Made by a program: the position numbers and the translations under genes. A stretch of DNA of 64,000 bases. It comes from Liolophura sinensis. Lineage: Eukaryota > Mollusca > Polyplacophora > Chitonida > Chitonidae. Below are positions 38,101 to 53,100 of this stretch, piece after piece. The notes beneath the pieces are model-generated. The model was not told the DNA's origin and did not search any database. It saw nothing but the letters and a program-made list of their open reading frames with translations. Within the stretch, counting starts at the first letter, position 1, and the number at the start of each line of letters is the position of its first letter. Location of the stretch: contig NC_088303.1 in the NCBI RefSeq assembly GCF_032854445.1, positions 17,183,501 through 17,247,500 on the forward strand. The letters are read 5' to 3'.

Positions 38101-41100
38101 ATACATGTTTAGGACTATAGGTGAATAATATATCTTCTGCAGAAATTTTCTGCCTCATGCCAAGTTATGCTTTTGCTAAGCAGAGTATATACCAGTACTG
38201 CAAGGTAGGTACAATGCACATGTACTACTGGTTCACAGTCACAAGAACAGGTAATACAGATCCACAGTCACAAGTAAATGTAATACAGATCTAGACACAA
38301 GTACATGTAATACAGATCTAGATCAAGACACAAGTACATGTAATACAGATCCACAGCTACATGTAATAAACATTCAGGCACAAGTACATGTAATACAGAT
38401 CTCCAGTCACAAGCACATGCAATACAGATCCACAGCTACATGTAATAAACATTCAGGCACAAGTACATGTAATGCAGATCTCCAGTCACAAGCACATGCA
38501 ATACAGATCCACAGCTACATGTAATAGACATTCAGGCACAAGTACATGTAATACAGATCTCCAGTCACAAGCACATGCAATACAGATCCACAGCTACATG
38601 TAATAAACATTCAGGCACAAGTACATGTAATACAGATCCACAGCTACATGTAATAAACATTCAGGCACAAGTACATGTAATACAGATCCACAGCTACATG
38701 TAATAAACATTCAGGCACAAGCACATGTAATACAGATCCACAGCTACATGTAATAAACATTCAGGCACAAGCACATGTAATACAGATTCACAGCTACATG
38801 TAATAAACATTTAGGCACAAGCACATGTAATTCATCCAGTCATAAGTACATGTACAGAGAGAAAACAAAAAACCTTATTTCAGATGTATATAAAGTTTTT
38901 CTTTTTCCATTCATATGGCTTCCATTCAAAGATCAGTTTAATGAACAAAAACCCATCAGTGTGATACCCTCGAGTCAGTAAAGCGTGACAGGATAAATTC
39001 AATGCTACCTTCTATCAGCGTTATCTCCAGATAACGAATATTTATTATTTTCAATTCATAATTCACTTCATACCATATACATCTAAGAGCTCCTAGTGAA
39101 GAAATGTCTTTTAAGCATTATTTAAAGACAAATGTCCAGAGATACAATGAATGCATATGTATGTGAACATTTCAACTTAATCTGTTTGCTGGATGTAGAC
39201 ACGTCCAAGGACAATACATAAAGGTTGACAATGGCCGTGTACAATACAGGCCCCTAATGGCTGCGTTTTATAGCCAGCTTAATGACTGTTCTCTGTTAGA
39301 TTAATAGTAAACACTGTAAGAGTGGTGTTGTTTATCTGGGTCATCTATACAATACCCCCGCCACTACAGTTCATCCTCTAACGAAACATTATGATCACCC
39401 AATGTACAGTGTAATTCAGTTTATGGGCTTTTGTGGGCACAAATGGTAATCAGTCTTTCTGGAAGTGGGAATAAACAATGGGATATGATACAAGTACTAT
39501 GAAGGTTTCGACCACTCATTAGCCGCAGGATCTTTTATCCTGTAGGACTGGTCTTGGCCCTAGAGCTGAACATAAGGTAATTAAGGTCTCTACGTGATGT
39601 TATTGATTGATACAAGACTCAATGGATAGCTTTATGTCAGTTTATTAGTACAAGTGAGAGTGGCAGCTTTCAGGGGTTGTTCCTGGATATCACAGTCAAT
39701 AGAAACTGGACAGGAATCTATTCACCGACTTACAGAAGTCTGCAGATTTCTTTACACATCAGGGCCTCGATTTCATAAATATGAAATACTATCATTGAAG
39801 TCTACGTCAAAAGAGAGACTGACACATCAACAGACGGTGACTTTAGGAGCAGGCCAGTGCCCGTTAAATAATCTGATACAAAAAAGTGAATTAATTCCAC
39901 AGCAAAGGCTTTTACAATTCCAACATTTTTTTTTTTATTCATGAAGGGGAAAATAAATGAAGAAAAAGTACATCAAAAAGCTTTATCAAATTACATTATG
40001 AATATCTGTAAATTGGAATCAGATTTCCATGGTGACACATTCTTAGTTCACAAGACAAAGCTTGACAATCTGGATAACTTTCACTTCTTAGTCTACCACA
40101 AACCACTTTTTCATCTCTTTGTGTGTGCATATATACCAGTAATGGTTTCCATGATCAGTGCACTAGATTTGCCAGCGCCCTTCTGAATGATACAAACTAA
40201 AACACAACAAATGTATGCATGTAAACTGGCCTTTTCATGAAGCTTTAATCTATGGAAAAACTGATTTGAAAATACATCACCCCCCTGCAGCTACCCCAGA
40301 ACAGAAAATGATTAATTCCTCTACCGATAATAAGAAAAAAAAGCAGCCAACAGAAGACTATATTGAGAAATGAAAGCTAGCTCTGATGATCTGCTTTAAA
40401 AGGGATCACAATGCCGGAGCCAGATGTGTTTGTTTCTTATTCAGAATATCCCATTTCATCAACATACAGGTGAAAAAAAAATTCATGTCGTAATAAAATG
40501 CAATGTTATCTAAGAGTTAATCATGAAATAATACAAAAATCTCATCCAAAAACAAATTTCTCTGTTATGCAATTACTGAATATAAGTTACATACTGGTCG
40601 CAGTCGAATCTGTTGACAATCATAACAAAAGCAACAATCATGTTACAAAAAAAAGAATCCGGAGGAATACGCTAATGTGGCTATATGAGAATTCGATGTT
40701 TCTATTTCACGCCAGCCCTCCTTTACGTCTGTGCTCGTTCATTGTGAGTATGCAGTCTGCTGATGGGAGCAATGACCCTGTCAGTACGATTCACCAACGA
40801 CCATCACAGCCACTCTGATCACCCAGGACTGGCCATGCAGCCACCAATATGTTTTGGCAATATTAATGAATGCATTCAATGAGGTTGTCAGAAGCATTCA
40901 TGACTCATCCAAAGAATCGTGCTGGGAAGATCGCAGATTGACAGTGACAGAGACCTGGCTTGGCAAACTCCCACACAATGCCAAAGCCCGGTATCATAAA
41001 ACCATCATTAAATGAAGACTTCTGGCAGGGATGGTTGTGTGCAGTGTTTTATCTTAGTCAGCACCCACCAGCACTGTCTTTATGACCAAGACACTCAAGT

Positions 41101-44100
41101 TTATGACACTTTATCCTGGCAGGCCAATGGACCAAAAACTCAACTTGAGATCTTGGTCTTTATTACTGTTGGCCTTAGGCCCTAGGCCGCTCTCTTCAGT
41201 ACCTGTATATCTCCTTCTAACATCAAAGGCCTGAGCCACACTCCATGATGGATGGACTGATTGATGGACAGTTGTGTATATTTCATTCATGCACTTTGGT
41301 AGAGACTATATCGCAGTGGTCCTTGGGGGAATTTAAGGCACCATTTAGAATTCATTGGCATACACTTTCTACTCAGAACTGTATTTCAGAACAAGATAAA
41401 TGCAGCTGGTGATACTACCGCCTCGTATAAGCTGGTAATCAAAAATTCATCTGTGTGACTTTGGAATATTTATAAAAAAACTACGCTGAGTAAAATTTGA
41501 CCTGCGTTCATGTTAAATACATACACACAAAACACATAATTTTGCCTAAGCTTCCTTCAAAATAAAAGATAAATGAATTAATTTTGGTCTTTGCAGAAAT
41601 GTGACACATGATCCATCTGTTTGACGAGGAGGAATGTCCAGAAACACTCTCTCATATCCTGGTTAGTACAGAGAAGCATGCAATACATCTAGGCCATTTC
41701 ATGTTGCCATGGCAAATATGTCACAAATGACCTAACATTCTGTCTATGATTTTTACTCATTTCGCTAGATTCTGAGAGGACTGTTGATGTAAGGAAGCTG
41801 TTTGAAGTTTGTTTTGACGGTAGGAACTATATCTTAGTGCAAAAATATAATTTTCTGCACCAAAATTAACATTTTTATGACATATTTGCATGTAAAATTC
41901 ACTTCCTCATGCAACTTTTTTAGGCCAAATACTGTATTTAACTTAGATAACTTTGAAGCATCTGTAAAATAAAAGTGATGCAAAACTTCTTGAAGAAGGC
42001 CTACTCAGAAATCCAATGCCAAGTAAACGACCCTGGTGTCGTAAAAAACACTAGAAAGTTTTATCAGAGGCCATTAGGTAATCACATGGATCAGTAAATA
42101 TAAGTGACTGTATCGGATTGAAGGTATAGAATGCTGACCTGACAAAACTATCAGCAGGGAAGAATAGCACAGGAACAAGGAACAGGTTACCTAGATGTAA
42201 ATGAAAACCTGACAGGTCATATCAGTTACTGAGCCTTCACTCCTGTCACCTATATAATGGGGGTAATGATACCGTAGTGAGATGGGTACAAGTTATGACA
42301 CCGTGGAGACAAGCTATAAGCATGATCATACAACCCACACATATTCCCACTCCACGGTGGTGCTTTCAATGGAGTCAGCATGACATATGGCAAGCGGCGG
42401 GCTACAGTCAACAACAACTGCAACGATCAAAGTCCATGTGCCACAGCTGCCGTAAACAAAGAAGTCCAAAAAAAAAAGTCACTGTCAAAATCACATGATT
42501 TCTTTGATTTTGACCTGCAATAGTAATACAGATAACCTCCTAAAGCTCTTTTAATAAATGCCACACAATTTTGTCCATTACTAACTGGCTCAATTCTGCT
42601 CATTGGAGAGATCAAGTTCTGTCCATCTCAGAAAGGTGTTTTACAGTGTGCTTGGAAGGAAAGATGATAACATACTGGAAAAATATAAGTCTGAAGAAAA
42701 TTATGTATGTTTGAAAGCTTGAGGTTTAACATTTAACTTAACGAAGGGAATTAACATACCGGGAAAAGATTGACTGAAAAATCACAGCTGAGTACACAAG
42801 TGCCTGTTTGATAAAAAATAAATCCATTCCCAAGAAACATCATAATTTGAGAGTATGTCTTCTAGGTTACCTTTACAAAACCTTACAGTGTAAACAATCA
42901 TGTATTTTTCAGATAAAATCAATATGCACTTTTGCACAGATCCTGTGAGCTCATTTTGCTCTTGGCTATGAAATAGTATCCATCAACATCTAACTATATT
43001 ATTGTATTGTAATTACATCCACAAAAGCACATGGTGACAGATGTAGATAATATTATTATAATTTAATATCACAGACATAGGAACATCATGTAATATACAC
43101 GTAAAAAAATCCAATCCATGATTCCTCTTACAAATGGAAAAACATTTCCTAGGACATGCACACTCATCTGAATTTACGTATCCAAATGATATACATGAAT
43201 GTTTAAGCAAGAAAGAAATCTTTGCTTCATAAAGAAAACCCCGCAAATTGCACTTGGAATAGCTGCGCATCACACCAAAAATGAAGTGGTCTCATGCACT
43301 CAGCCCTTTCACTGCCATCTCAGTGTTCCATGTTTTAAGGTTGGTGGTATAATTTGACCGAGAGACAGAATGGTTGTTAAACCTATACCGATGAAATAAC
43401 AGTCAGACATGGCAACAATGAGCTCGTGCTTGTCAAAGCTACAAAGTACAAATACAAGTCAGTGTTTAGAGCAAAATACCTGTACATGTCAGTGTCTAGA
43501 GCAAAATATATCAAACCAAATACATGTACATGTCAGTGTCTAAAACCAAATACATGTACATGTCAGTGTCTAAAACCAAATACATGTACATGTCAGTGTC
43601 TAAAACCAAATACATGTGCATGTCAGTGTATCAAACCAAATACATGTACATGTCAGTGTCTAAAACCAAATACATGTGCATGTCAGTGCATCAAACCAAA
43701 TACATGTACATGTCAGTGCATCAAACCAAATACATGTACATGTCAGTGTCTAAAACCAAATACATGTACATGTCAGTGTCTAAAACCAAATACATGTGCA
43801 TGTCAGTGTATCAAACCAAATACATGTGCATGTCAGTGCATCAAACCAAATACATGTACATGTCAGTGTCTAAAACCAAATACATGTGCATGTCAGTGTC
43901 TAAAACCAAATACATGTGCATGTCAGTGTATCAAACCAAATACATGTACATGTCAGTGTCTAAAACCAAATACATGTACATGTCAGTGTCTAAAACCAAA
44001 TACATGTGCATGTCAGTGTATCAAACCAAATACATGTACATGTCAGTGTCTAAAACCAAATACATGTGCATGTCAGTGCATCAAACCAAATACATGTACA

Positions 44101-47100
44101 TGTCAGTGCATCAAACCAAATACATGTACATGTCAGTGTCTAAAACCAAATACATGTGCATGTCAGTGCATCAAACCAAATACATGTACATGTCAGTGCA
44201 TCAAACCAAATACATGTACATGTCAGTGTCTAAAACCAAATACATGTGCATGTCAGTGTATCAAACAAAATACATGTACATGTCAGTGTCTAAAACCAAA
44301 TACATGTGCAAGTCAGTGTCTAAAACCAAATACATGTGCAAGTCAGTGTCTAAAACCAAATACATGTACATGTCAGTGTCTAAAACCAAATACATGTACA
44401 TGTCAGTGTCTAAAACCAAATACATGTACATGTCAGTGTATCAAACTGAATACATGTACATGTCAGTGTCTAAAACAAAATACATGTGCAAGTCAGGGTC
44501 TAAAACAAAATACATGTGTACGCATGTTCTGCACAAGACTGCATCTATGCACAACAATTTTTTGGTAATTTAAGATTAAACTTTTTGTATCTCTTCAATG
44601 TTGTTAAATTTAAATACTTTATTATCAAGGTATAACGTTAAATAAAAATTTTATGATCAGGCATGTTGATATAATTCAACATGGGCTCTGGTGACTCCCA
44701 TAGTCCTGGCCCCGGATGACAAAGAGATACTTTAGTCAAAATTTCAAATCACTTTAAAACTGTGATTCCTCATGAAATAAAGTCAAAATACTGCTTGACA
44801 ATGTAAATTCTGGGTATGTTATTACCCAACAAATTTCAGCTGAAATAACAGAAAGGAACATGTCATCCCAGGGCCAGATTCTCCCACCTAACTCCTCATA
44901 TTCACACCTGTCCCTTGTTTACAGACTGTGACTGATGTCCACACTGATACATTTATACTTCCAACATGGCCTCTAGGGCCCTTTAATTCAAGTCCATGCC
45001 AACAATGTGTTCACAGCAGGACATATGTTCAACCCAATTTGATGGCCTTCTCAACCATTGTTTGAGCTGTTTCTTTGGCACAGGTTTCTCACTGACCCAT
45101 CCAACAGCTGTGATACACATAGTGATAAACAATCTGAAAGCTATGATCAAAAAAAAAAAAGGCTATGTGTTGACAATTATATCACAGAACAGACAGACAT
45201 GGGGGGTCACCCTCAACAGGACTAATGATCAAATTACCTATTCAACAAATGTAGTTTGATGTACCTGCATTAAAGCATTAAAGTAGGTAATGAGAATGTA
45301 GGTATTGTAACTGTCTGTGAATAGTATTCAAACATGGGAGAAAACAACAGCCACTGATCTAATGAGCTGAGAGAAAAGCTAATGGTTATAGCACAAAAAG
45401 ACATTAAGAAGTACTTGGCAGATTATAAATGTTTGTCAAGGACATTTTATTGTTTATACAACATTGAAATCCTGTGATAGTCTTCACTCATGAATACATT
45501 TAATAGTGACAGATTCATTACAAATCAATGACAAATTTTCACCACCTCAGAAATGTTCCTGCTTCTCGTCCAGACCCCAAAAAATTAATTCCCCTCCAAA
45601 AATAAAATAAAATGTCTAATAGTGAGCTATCAGTAAATCTGCATCATACGTTAATGTTTTATAACATTAACTGCATGCAGCTTCAAGTGTGCTTCCTGCA
45701 TAAAATTAATCTCTTCACGAAATTCGACAAACTTTCAAGACACATATATGTTACCATAAAACAGGCTTAATGTAAACAGACAGAAAATCAATGCACCTCA
45801 GAGATGTTTTCAAATTTATTATCCTACTGTGCTTACATATTTGTTTAAAACATCAATTGCTACACTGTATCTGCTCAACAAAGGAAAAACCACATGTATG
45901 ATAAAAAGCACAGCTTCCTTCAGGAAGAAGCCACGGCTGATTGCCAACCAATCATGGTGCACAAAAGATCCTTTTCCTTTCGGAAACGAAAAAGTCGAAT
46001 AAAAACCCATAAGTTAATTGCCACGTGCAGGCAATGACTGCACAACCCATGAATGGCTGGCAAAGATCTGACTGGTTCAATGCCTGTTTGAAGCGCAGGC
46101 AAAGAGTGGCAAGAGAGAGAGTTTTTACAAACTAGACAGAGTTTTTGAAGTAATTAAGAGATTTCTCTGATGAAAGTACTCGTCAGTAGAAGACCATTCA
46201 ATTAGTGTAGTCAGATTTGTCTCTCTATCAGATGTTAGAGTCTAGGGATAGGGAACCACAATGGCAATACCAGAGACAAAGTCGCATCAAAGAGGAATCA
46301 AAGAGCAGGATAGAATTTAAGAGCAGGGGAGAATCAAAGGAAACTGACAGCTTCTCAATAATGACCAAAATAATTGATCGTGGGCATTTACATGCCCTAA
46401 TGTTAGATACGAGAGTTATGGCAGTATAGCTGACATAACTTCCCTCTCATCTCTGTGCCATATGCTGAATTAGGACATCTATCTCGGAATACCATGAGGA
46501 ATGAGTAATGTCGAATACCCCACCTGAAGTCATTTAGGCCTAAACCTTGTAGTCCGTTATTCACTCATCCTTATTCACTCCTTTTCATCTAGTGGGTAAA
46601 ATGCTAACATATATTACTGTCACATTACAAGAACAAAACAAAGTTTTGATTTGGCTCACCAGTGGGTGCTAAAAAGTAACCCAGTAGTCCCCAGGCTAAA
46701 ACTCTCAACTGCAACATCTACACACATGGCTCTTTATTTCAGTTACATCTAAAACTTGGGAATAACACGACAAAATTTATAAATGATGTTTTGATGTAGA
46801 AACTTGCATAGTATTCAAGTAAATGGAATAAAGATTTATAACTCGTTATATACACCTTCTGACTCAGTCATGATGTTAGTTTCTAAATTAAAACATCTTT
46901 AAACAAATAGGTCAAAGTCATAAGAAACAAAATCTGTTAATTTCTGTTATACGTGTGTGTGTGTGTGGTGGGGGGGGGGGGGTCTGAAAGCCCTCATATG
47001 AATCATGATGTAGTGTATACCCACTGTACATAGTTTTCTCACAAAATGTACACAAAAATATGACACGATTAAAGCATTGTGGTGTAATTAGAGCAATGTG

Positions 47101-50100
47101 CTTGTAAGTCTTACTTTCAAATGGTATATACACGAATATGTGTATTTTAGTACATTTGACAATTATTTACTTCATTTACGATGTCAATACTCAGTATTCC
47201 ATACTGACAAATCAAAAAAACGTTACTCTGTCGCTGGTTTGTGCCAGTCCTCCAATTCTTAATTGTAGTTAGCAGTTTCACACTAATGGCAATACTATGC
47301 CAGTTTACCCCAACCGGCTAACTATGGTTCATTGTACGTGAAGTGCTTAAGCAGGAAAAAAAACAAGAGAGAAACTTTTAAGGTTCATCCCAATATCAAG
47401 ATGATTCCATAATTCTCTTGTTTCCAGAGTTTAAAACTATTAATGTACTGCATTAAAACGATCTGTGGAACTACCAGTTGCAATGGTCATACAAAGCTAG
47501 ATTCACTTCAGCCTGGAATTGCTGGAAAATTACAGTGTGTGTCCAGGGTTCATTCCTATTAAGCATTAGCAAATAACAAGTGTTAAACTGTGTAAAAAGG
47601 ATGTAAATGAAGTTAAAGCTCACTCAATTAAACAGAGCACACAAAGCTTACCATGCCTATACGCACAATAAAAACATATATAGAAGCCAGCCAATGCTCA
47701 GTCACTTGACAAGGTGAATGTATCAACATGGTGGCAGGACTTAACAAAGCACTGGATGTTTACTTTTCTTCATTTGGGTCGATGAAGTTTATTCTGGATC
47801 AGGATTATTCTCATAGCTTGTGCTGGAGTAAAAATTTTGTCCAGGTATGGTTGAAGAGTGTGTCGATCCAACTCCGTAAATCACCTGCTAACCCAGGACA
47901 CACGTTAGCCTTGGTATTCGTTTCATCACCTCTGCAACTTTTCATCATACCCTGTACCTACACCAGACAAAACCTTGGCTTTAGAGAGTACTTTGATATG
48001 AGACAGAGGCAGCTGAAATGATATAGCCAGCAGCAAACAAACAGGTCTAACAAAAGCATCTGTCACATCCATGCAACATAAGCTGCTCTTTCACAATGAC
48101 TTATGGCACAAATCCACAGGTAATTATAGGTGTAAGCCTTGTCAGTTTTTACCTGTAAATCAGACATGTACCACACCTATATAATGAGATCAGTTGACAG
48201 TAGCTGCGTACATACAAAACTGAACAGTTTATACAGCTGTCCCAGAACCTCTCTTCATACACTAGTATGTACCGACAGAAAGCCTAAGCAGTAGAGAATA
48301 CATACTTCCAGAGACACCATTTCCTTGTCAGATTACTATAAAAGTAAGTGTAACATCACATTTCTCATTGCACTTCTGTTGTTACTTAGCTATGCACATA
48401 CACACTTGGGGCCTCTGTGGCTGAGGTGGTTAGTGTGCTGGTGTGCTAGTGTAGCACAATGAAACAGGAGCCTGTCACCAATGCACTCTCTGTGAGTTCA
48501 AGTCCAGCTCGTGCTGGCTTCCTCTCTGGATGTACATGGAGGTTTGTCAGCAACCTGCAGATGGTTGTGGGTTTCCCTCAAGCTCTGCCCATTTTGCTCT
48601 CACCATGCCGGCCGCAGTCATTTACGTGAAATATTCTTGAGTACAACGTAAATCTCCAATCAAATAAATGAATAAATATACAAACTGCTCTGATTCACAC
48701 CTTGTTTTGTATTATTCTGATAAAAACTTCTGAGATGATTAAATTACAATACCAGAAATAATGTTTTCATGAAAGATGAATAAAAGGATCTGTATCTTAT
48801 CTGACAGTTTTAATGGTGTGGTTGAACATTCACCACTCACTACAGCAATATTTATGACTTTGAGGGTCTTCTGCTAGAGAGACCCAAACCACTTGCCCAT
48901 AGCAGTGTTGTTTTTTTTCACCTGCAACAGTCAGCTCAGCAATAACACTCTCAATGTCTGCCTGTGAATCAGTTGAATTTTTGACCTCCCCACACACAGC
49001 TTCGACATATCACAACTATGGCAAATTTTTATTTCCTTTTTTCATGTGAGAGAACACATAAATAATTTTGGGGCAGCAAATATCACATATCCCCATATAT
49101 ATGTTTTCAAAAAAAGCAAATTCATCCTTAATACATTCTCATGACAACAGCTACAGCTGACAACTTGTGAACGTCCTAACAGTGGAAATAGTTGTAATTA
49201 AGTTTGCCTTTTATCTCTGCTTACATAGAGACTTGTGATTCAGATCCAGGGCCTTATTACCCTAAGTGCTGCTCAGCATTCAGAGTGACTCGGGGAAAGT
49301 TTGCAGTATCAATTATTAAGGCTGTCCTGTCTGTCACCTGACTTTGTTCTACACCTTCATTCCAGCACCCTGTTACATATAACAAAGGTTAGGCTACATG
49401 AGCAATATGGTAATGGGCCTTTTGGGGCATTCAGTGCCCATATACACGTAATCAGGTCCTCTTACATTTCCAGCCTTATGATCTAAACTGTATGTTGCCC
49501 ACAATCTAAACTCTTTCTCGAAATCATTTTCTTCTAAACTTCAGAGCGATTAACAATATCTACGTTTATTTTGTGTGTGCCTACAAATACATTTTCATAA
49601 CTAGCAGTACTTGGAAATTAAAGTAAAGAAATTTTACAAACGATTCCCCCAGATGAAAAATGTAAAGCCAAAACACTATATAGACGCATATACATGTATG
49701 ATCTAGCCTTATTGAAGAATTTTTTAACCTACAATGTATATGACAGCTGTAAAGTTCACAAGTGGATCAGGAAACCAGCCTTAATGACTCGTGCCAGATC
49801 TCCTCACAAGCCTGCAATAGTTAAAACTGTGTAAAAATAAAAACGCACTAATGAGTGAATGTCAACAGAAGCCAAAAAGTAATTATGCTCCCTATCTGAT
49901 TTACCCATTCTAACAGTAAATTATTTCAGCTTGTCAGCTACATTTACAACATAAAAGGAATGTTCTTTGGCAAGTTGATACAGAACCGTTAAGCGCCTTT
50001 GTCCATAGATAAGGCTTCTTTGGCTGGATACATAAAAACAAGGCACAGACGGTTTGTGTCAACAGAAAAACATTAAATCTCCACGGTCTGACACAAATTA

Positions 50101-53100
50101 CCTGTGTTAGTCTCAATTGTCTGCTTCACTTAAATGTTATTGATCGAGAATTCCAAACCTGTACATATTAAACCAGAGCGCACAGTGAATATAACATGAT
50201 CAGTGTTGGGCATCATGCCGACGTTTGCATGCCGGATCAGTCTATCTGATGGGAGGGACCCAGCCCTGCCCAGACATGGACATCTTATTGTGAGCAAAGC
50301 TAATGTTTAACCAAACTGTTAAGTTAGCCATTTCAGCTTATCAGGCCAAGCAGCAGACATTTGGAGGCATGATTTGACTATCGGCTGGTATTGGTATTGT
50401 CCAACTGCAGACCTGTGTTAATTCAGTGGGCTGAGTTCTGCCTCGGCCTGCAGGTGAGGTGGCTGTTACCCTTGTCCTCTGCTCTATTTTCCCGTAGAGG
50501 CCTTTGTGAGGGCGCCATTGTCTGCAGGGCTGAGGAGAGTGTATTAAAGCAATGAGGGACAATGGTGCTCCTGGCTGGATTTGTTCTCTCTTCTCTTTCC
50601 CCTCTTTTATCTCCGCCTGCATCCCCATCTACCAGCTGGTGTGATGGAACAATCACTTTACAATAGCCACCAGCTCACAAACACTGCTAAAAGCTACCCA
50701 CCCACCCTCTCCCCACTCACAGCCCAATTAAGGAGTGAGGGAGGGGGCCTACAGCACAGGTGAATCTGGGGCTCTTATCCTGAATGTCCATTATTAAAGC
50801 TCTAGTCTTTAGGGACATAATCAACATGTGGCATTGAGCAACAGTCTAGATATCCCCAATGTGTTCACAGGTATATTTCATTTGACCTACAGTTTTTCCA
50901 AAACAAGTGCATTTTCAGAGGATAATATATTTAACTCTTGTGCTGAAACTTACATTGTTCCAGGTAATCATCTTACCTACCAAACAAACCTCAAAACACA
51001 AAGTAAGGTCAATATACAGTATTAAAGCCTAATTTACAACAACCATGTCCTTTTTTATCCACAAAATTAGAGCCCTTACATTGATAAAATTCAAATGCCC
51101 GAAAGATAAATATTAAGACTCAAATCACAAATTCTACAAAACACCTTCACAACAGACATTGCAAAGTGATCAGTTGTGCAGACAATACCATGTAGCAGCA
51201 AAAATTATTTTTGGCTTAATGTATATACCTCAAGTTATATTATTACAGAAATTACCTTTAATTTCATGACACATTTGACAAGTGATTAATAGAGGTCTCA
51301 AAAGGATACCTGTATTACTGTACCTTGTCCATCTATGCTACACAAATAGTTTAGATTCTTTCTGATATACTGATCTTTTAAGCGTTTTGTACATCAGTTG
51401 TTTTTCTTTTTTTTTTCTTTTTTTTTTTTCTTCTTGTTGTCTTATTGGTATATTGTGTAAATATGCATGTTTGTTCATGGGCAGGAGAGTTCAGGGAAGA
51501 GATAAAAAGACATCTTTATTTCTCACACACAAAAGTAGTTTTGATTTACAAAAACAATGCAACATTTTTTTGTTTCATTGTACAGCAATTACACATAATC
51601 ACAGCACAAAAAAGAATTTCAAACGTCCACATGTTGCATCAAAGTAATACATGCAACTTCTGGATCAGACTGCATTTACAGCAAGCTTCCATAATTCGGG
51701 CTAATATCATGTTAACATGGATCTAAATTAATCCACATTATCATATTCAGGAATATACATCACACAGTTTCAACAAAAGTTTGGTACACACATAAAATTA
51801 CTTCACTTTCATCTTGAATTAATACAGTCTTATGTTGGCTTTTTGGCTGGGGGGCTGAAGATGGGCACACATCATGATGGTTATAAAATGATGACACAAT
51901 TGTGATGCACTACAAGAGCCTTCTGACTCTAAAACACAGTTCATTCCATTCCTCCACACTCCCCATGCTCTGAACAGCAATGTGACTGCTTTGATCAATG
52001 GGTCTCAGGAGGGAATACAAACTACTTCACATGATTACTAAATGGCCCCCAGCACACTTGTTATGAGGGTGCCCCAGCTTGAACTAGGTGGGGTCAGACA
52101 CTATCTCAGACATATTACTGCACTGGACAGTCCACTGACAATTACGCAGAAATCACTCATTATGGTTTGCAGCTACTCTGATAACACAGTATGTAGTTTT
52201 GTCTATGAATTGATAGTCACTTGATAGTATGATAGTATACATATATTAACAATACAGTATATAGATGTGTGTGTATTCATAAGGTACACTAACAATACAG
52301 TATACAGATGTGTACATATCGATTACTCGTTCCAGTTTTATGGTCACTCATAGAAGTATATCCACTTTTTAAAAAATTATTTAGCTTCGGTTTTAAGCTA
52401 TATGTTCACACTATGCCTGAAAATTAGTCTGGAAATTCTGTACAAATTACGTGGGAAATGGATAAAGTGCTAAAACATATAGCCATCCACATGCTCCGTG
52501 ATTTTGTGCCCGATAATGAATTGGGACATATACATGTACATGCAGCTCACAGACGCATTTTATCTGGTCCGGGAAAGAAAATAGTGACAGATTTTAATTT
52601 TTGTCTTAAACAGTGGGCTAGCTTTAGCTTAAAAGTAAAACAGTTTTACAGTTTTAGCTTACTTTTAGGATATTTTATAAATAAAACCATGTGGTACATT
52701 TCACACTAAAAAACAAAAAAACAAAACAGAACTAAATATAATGCCGAGTTATAAATTTCATGATCGCATGTGCTGCTCACTAGTTGTATTTATTTGAACT
52801 GTTACACTACTGATCAGCATTTCCTACAACGTAGGCCTAACATATTTTGATTTTCGTCTTTCAAGTCCGACTGCCATGAATGAGGTCTGACAACAACGTT
52901 CAGTTCCGACTCTTCACAAAAATATGTACACATACTATCAATACATTTATTTCATTTGAATAAACTTGAACAAAACTGACAAACTGACGGTTGGTTAGGA
53001 GCCTCATACCAGTGCAGTTGCTGTGAGTTCAAGTCCAGCTCAGGCTGGCCTCCTCTCCCGCCATACATGAGAATGTCTGTCATTAACTTGTGCAGGATTG

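Noticed and set aside
43426-44573. Cys-rich 380-codon and Met/Tyr-rich 349-codon repeat proteins
   Set aside because: They are two frames of the same 30-bp minisatellite, without signal peptide, splice or family support.
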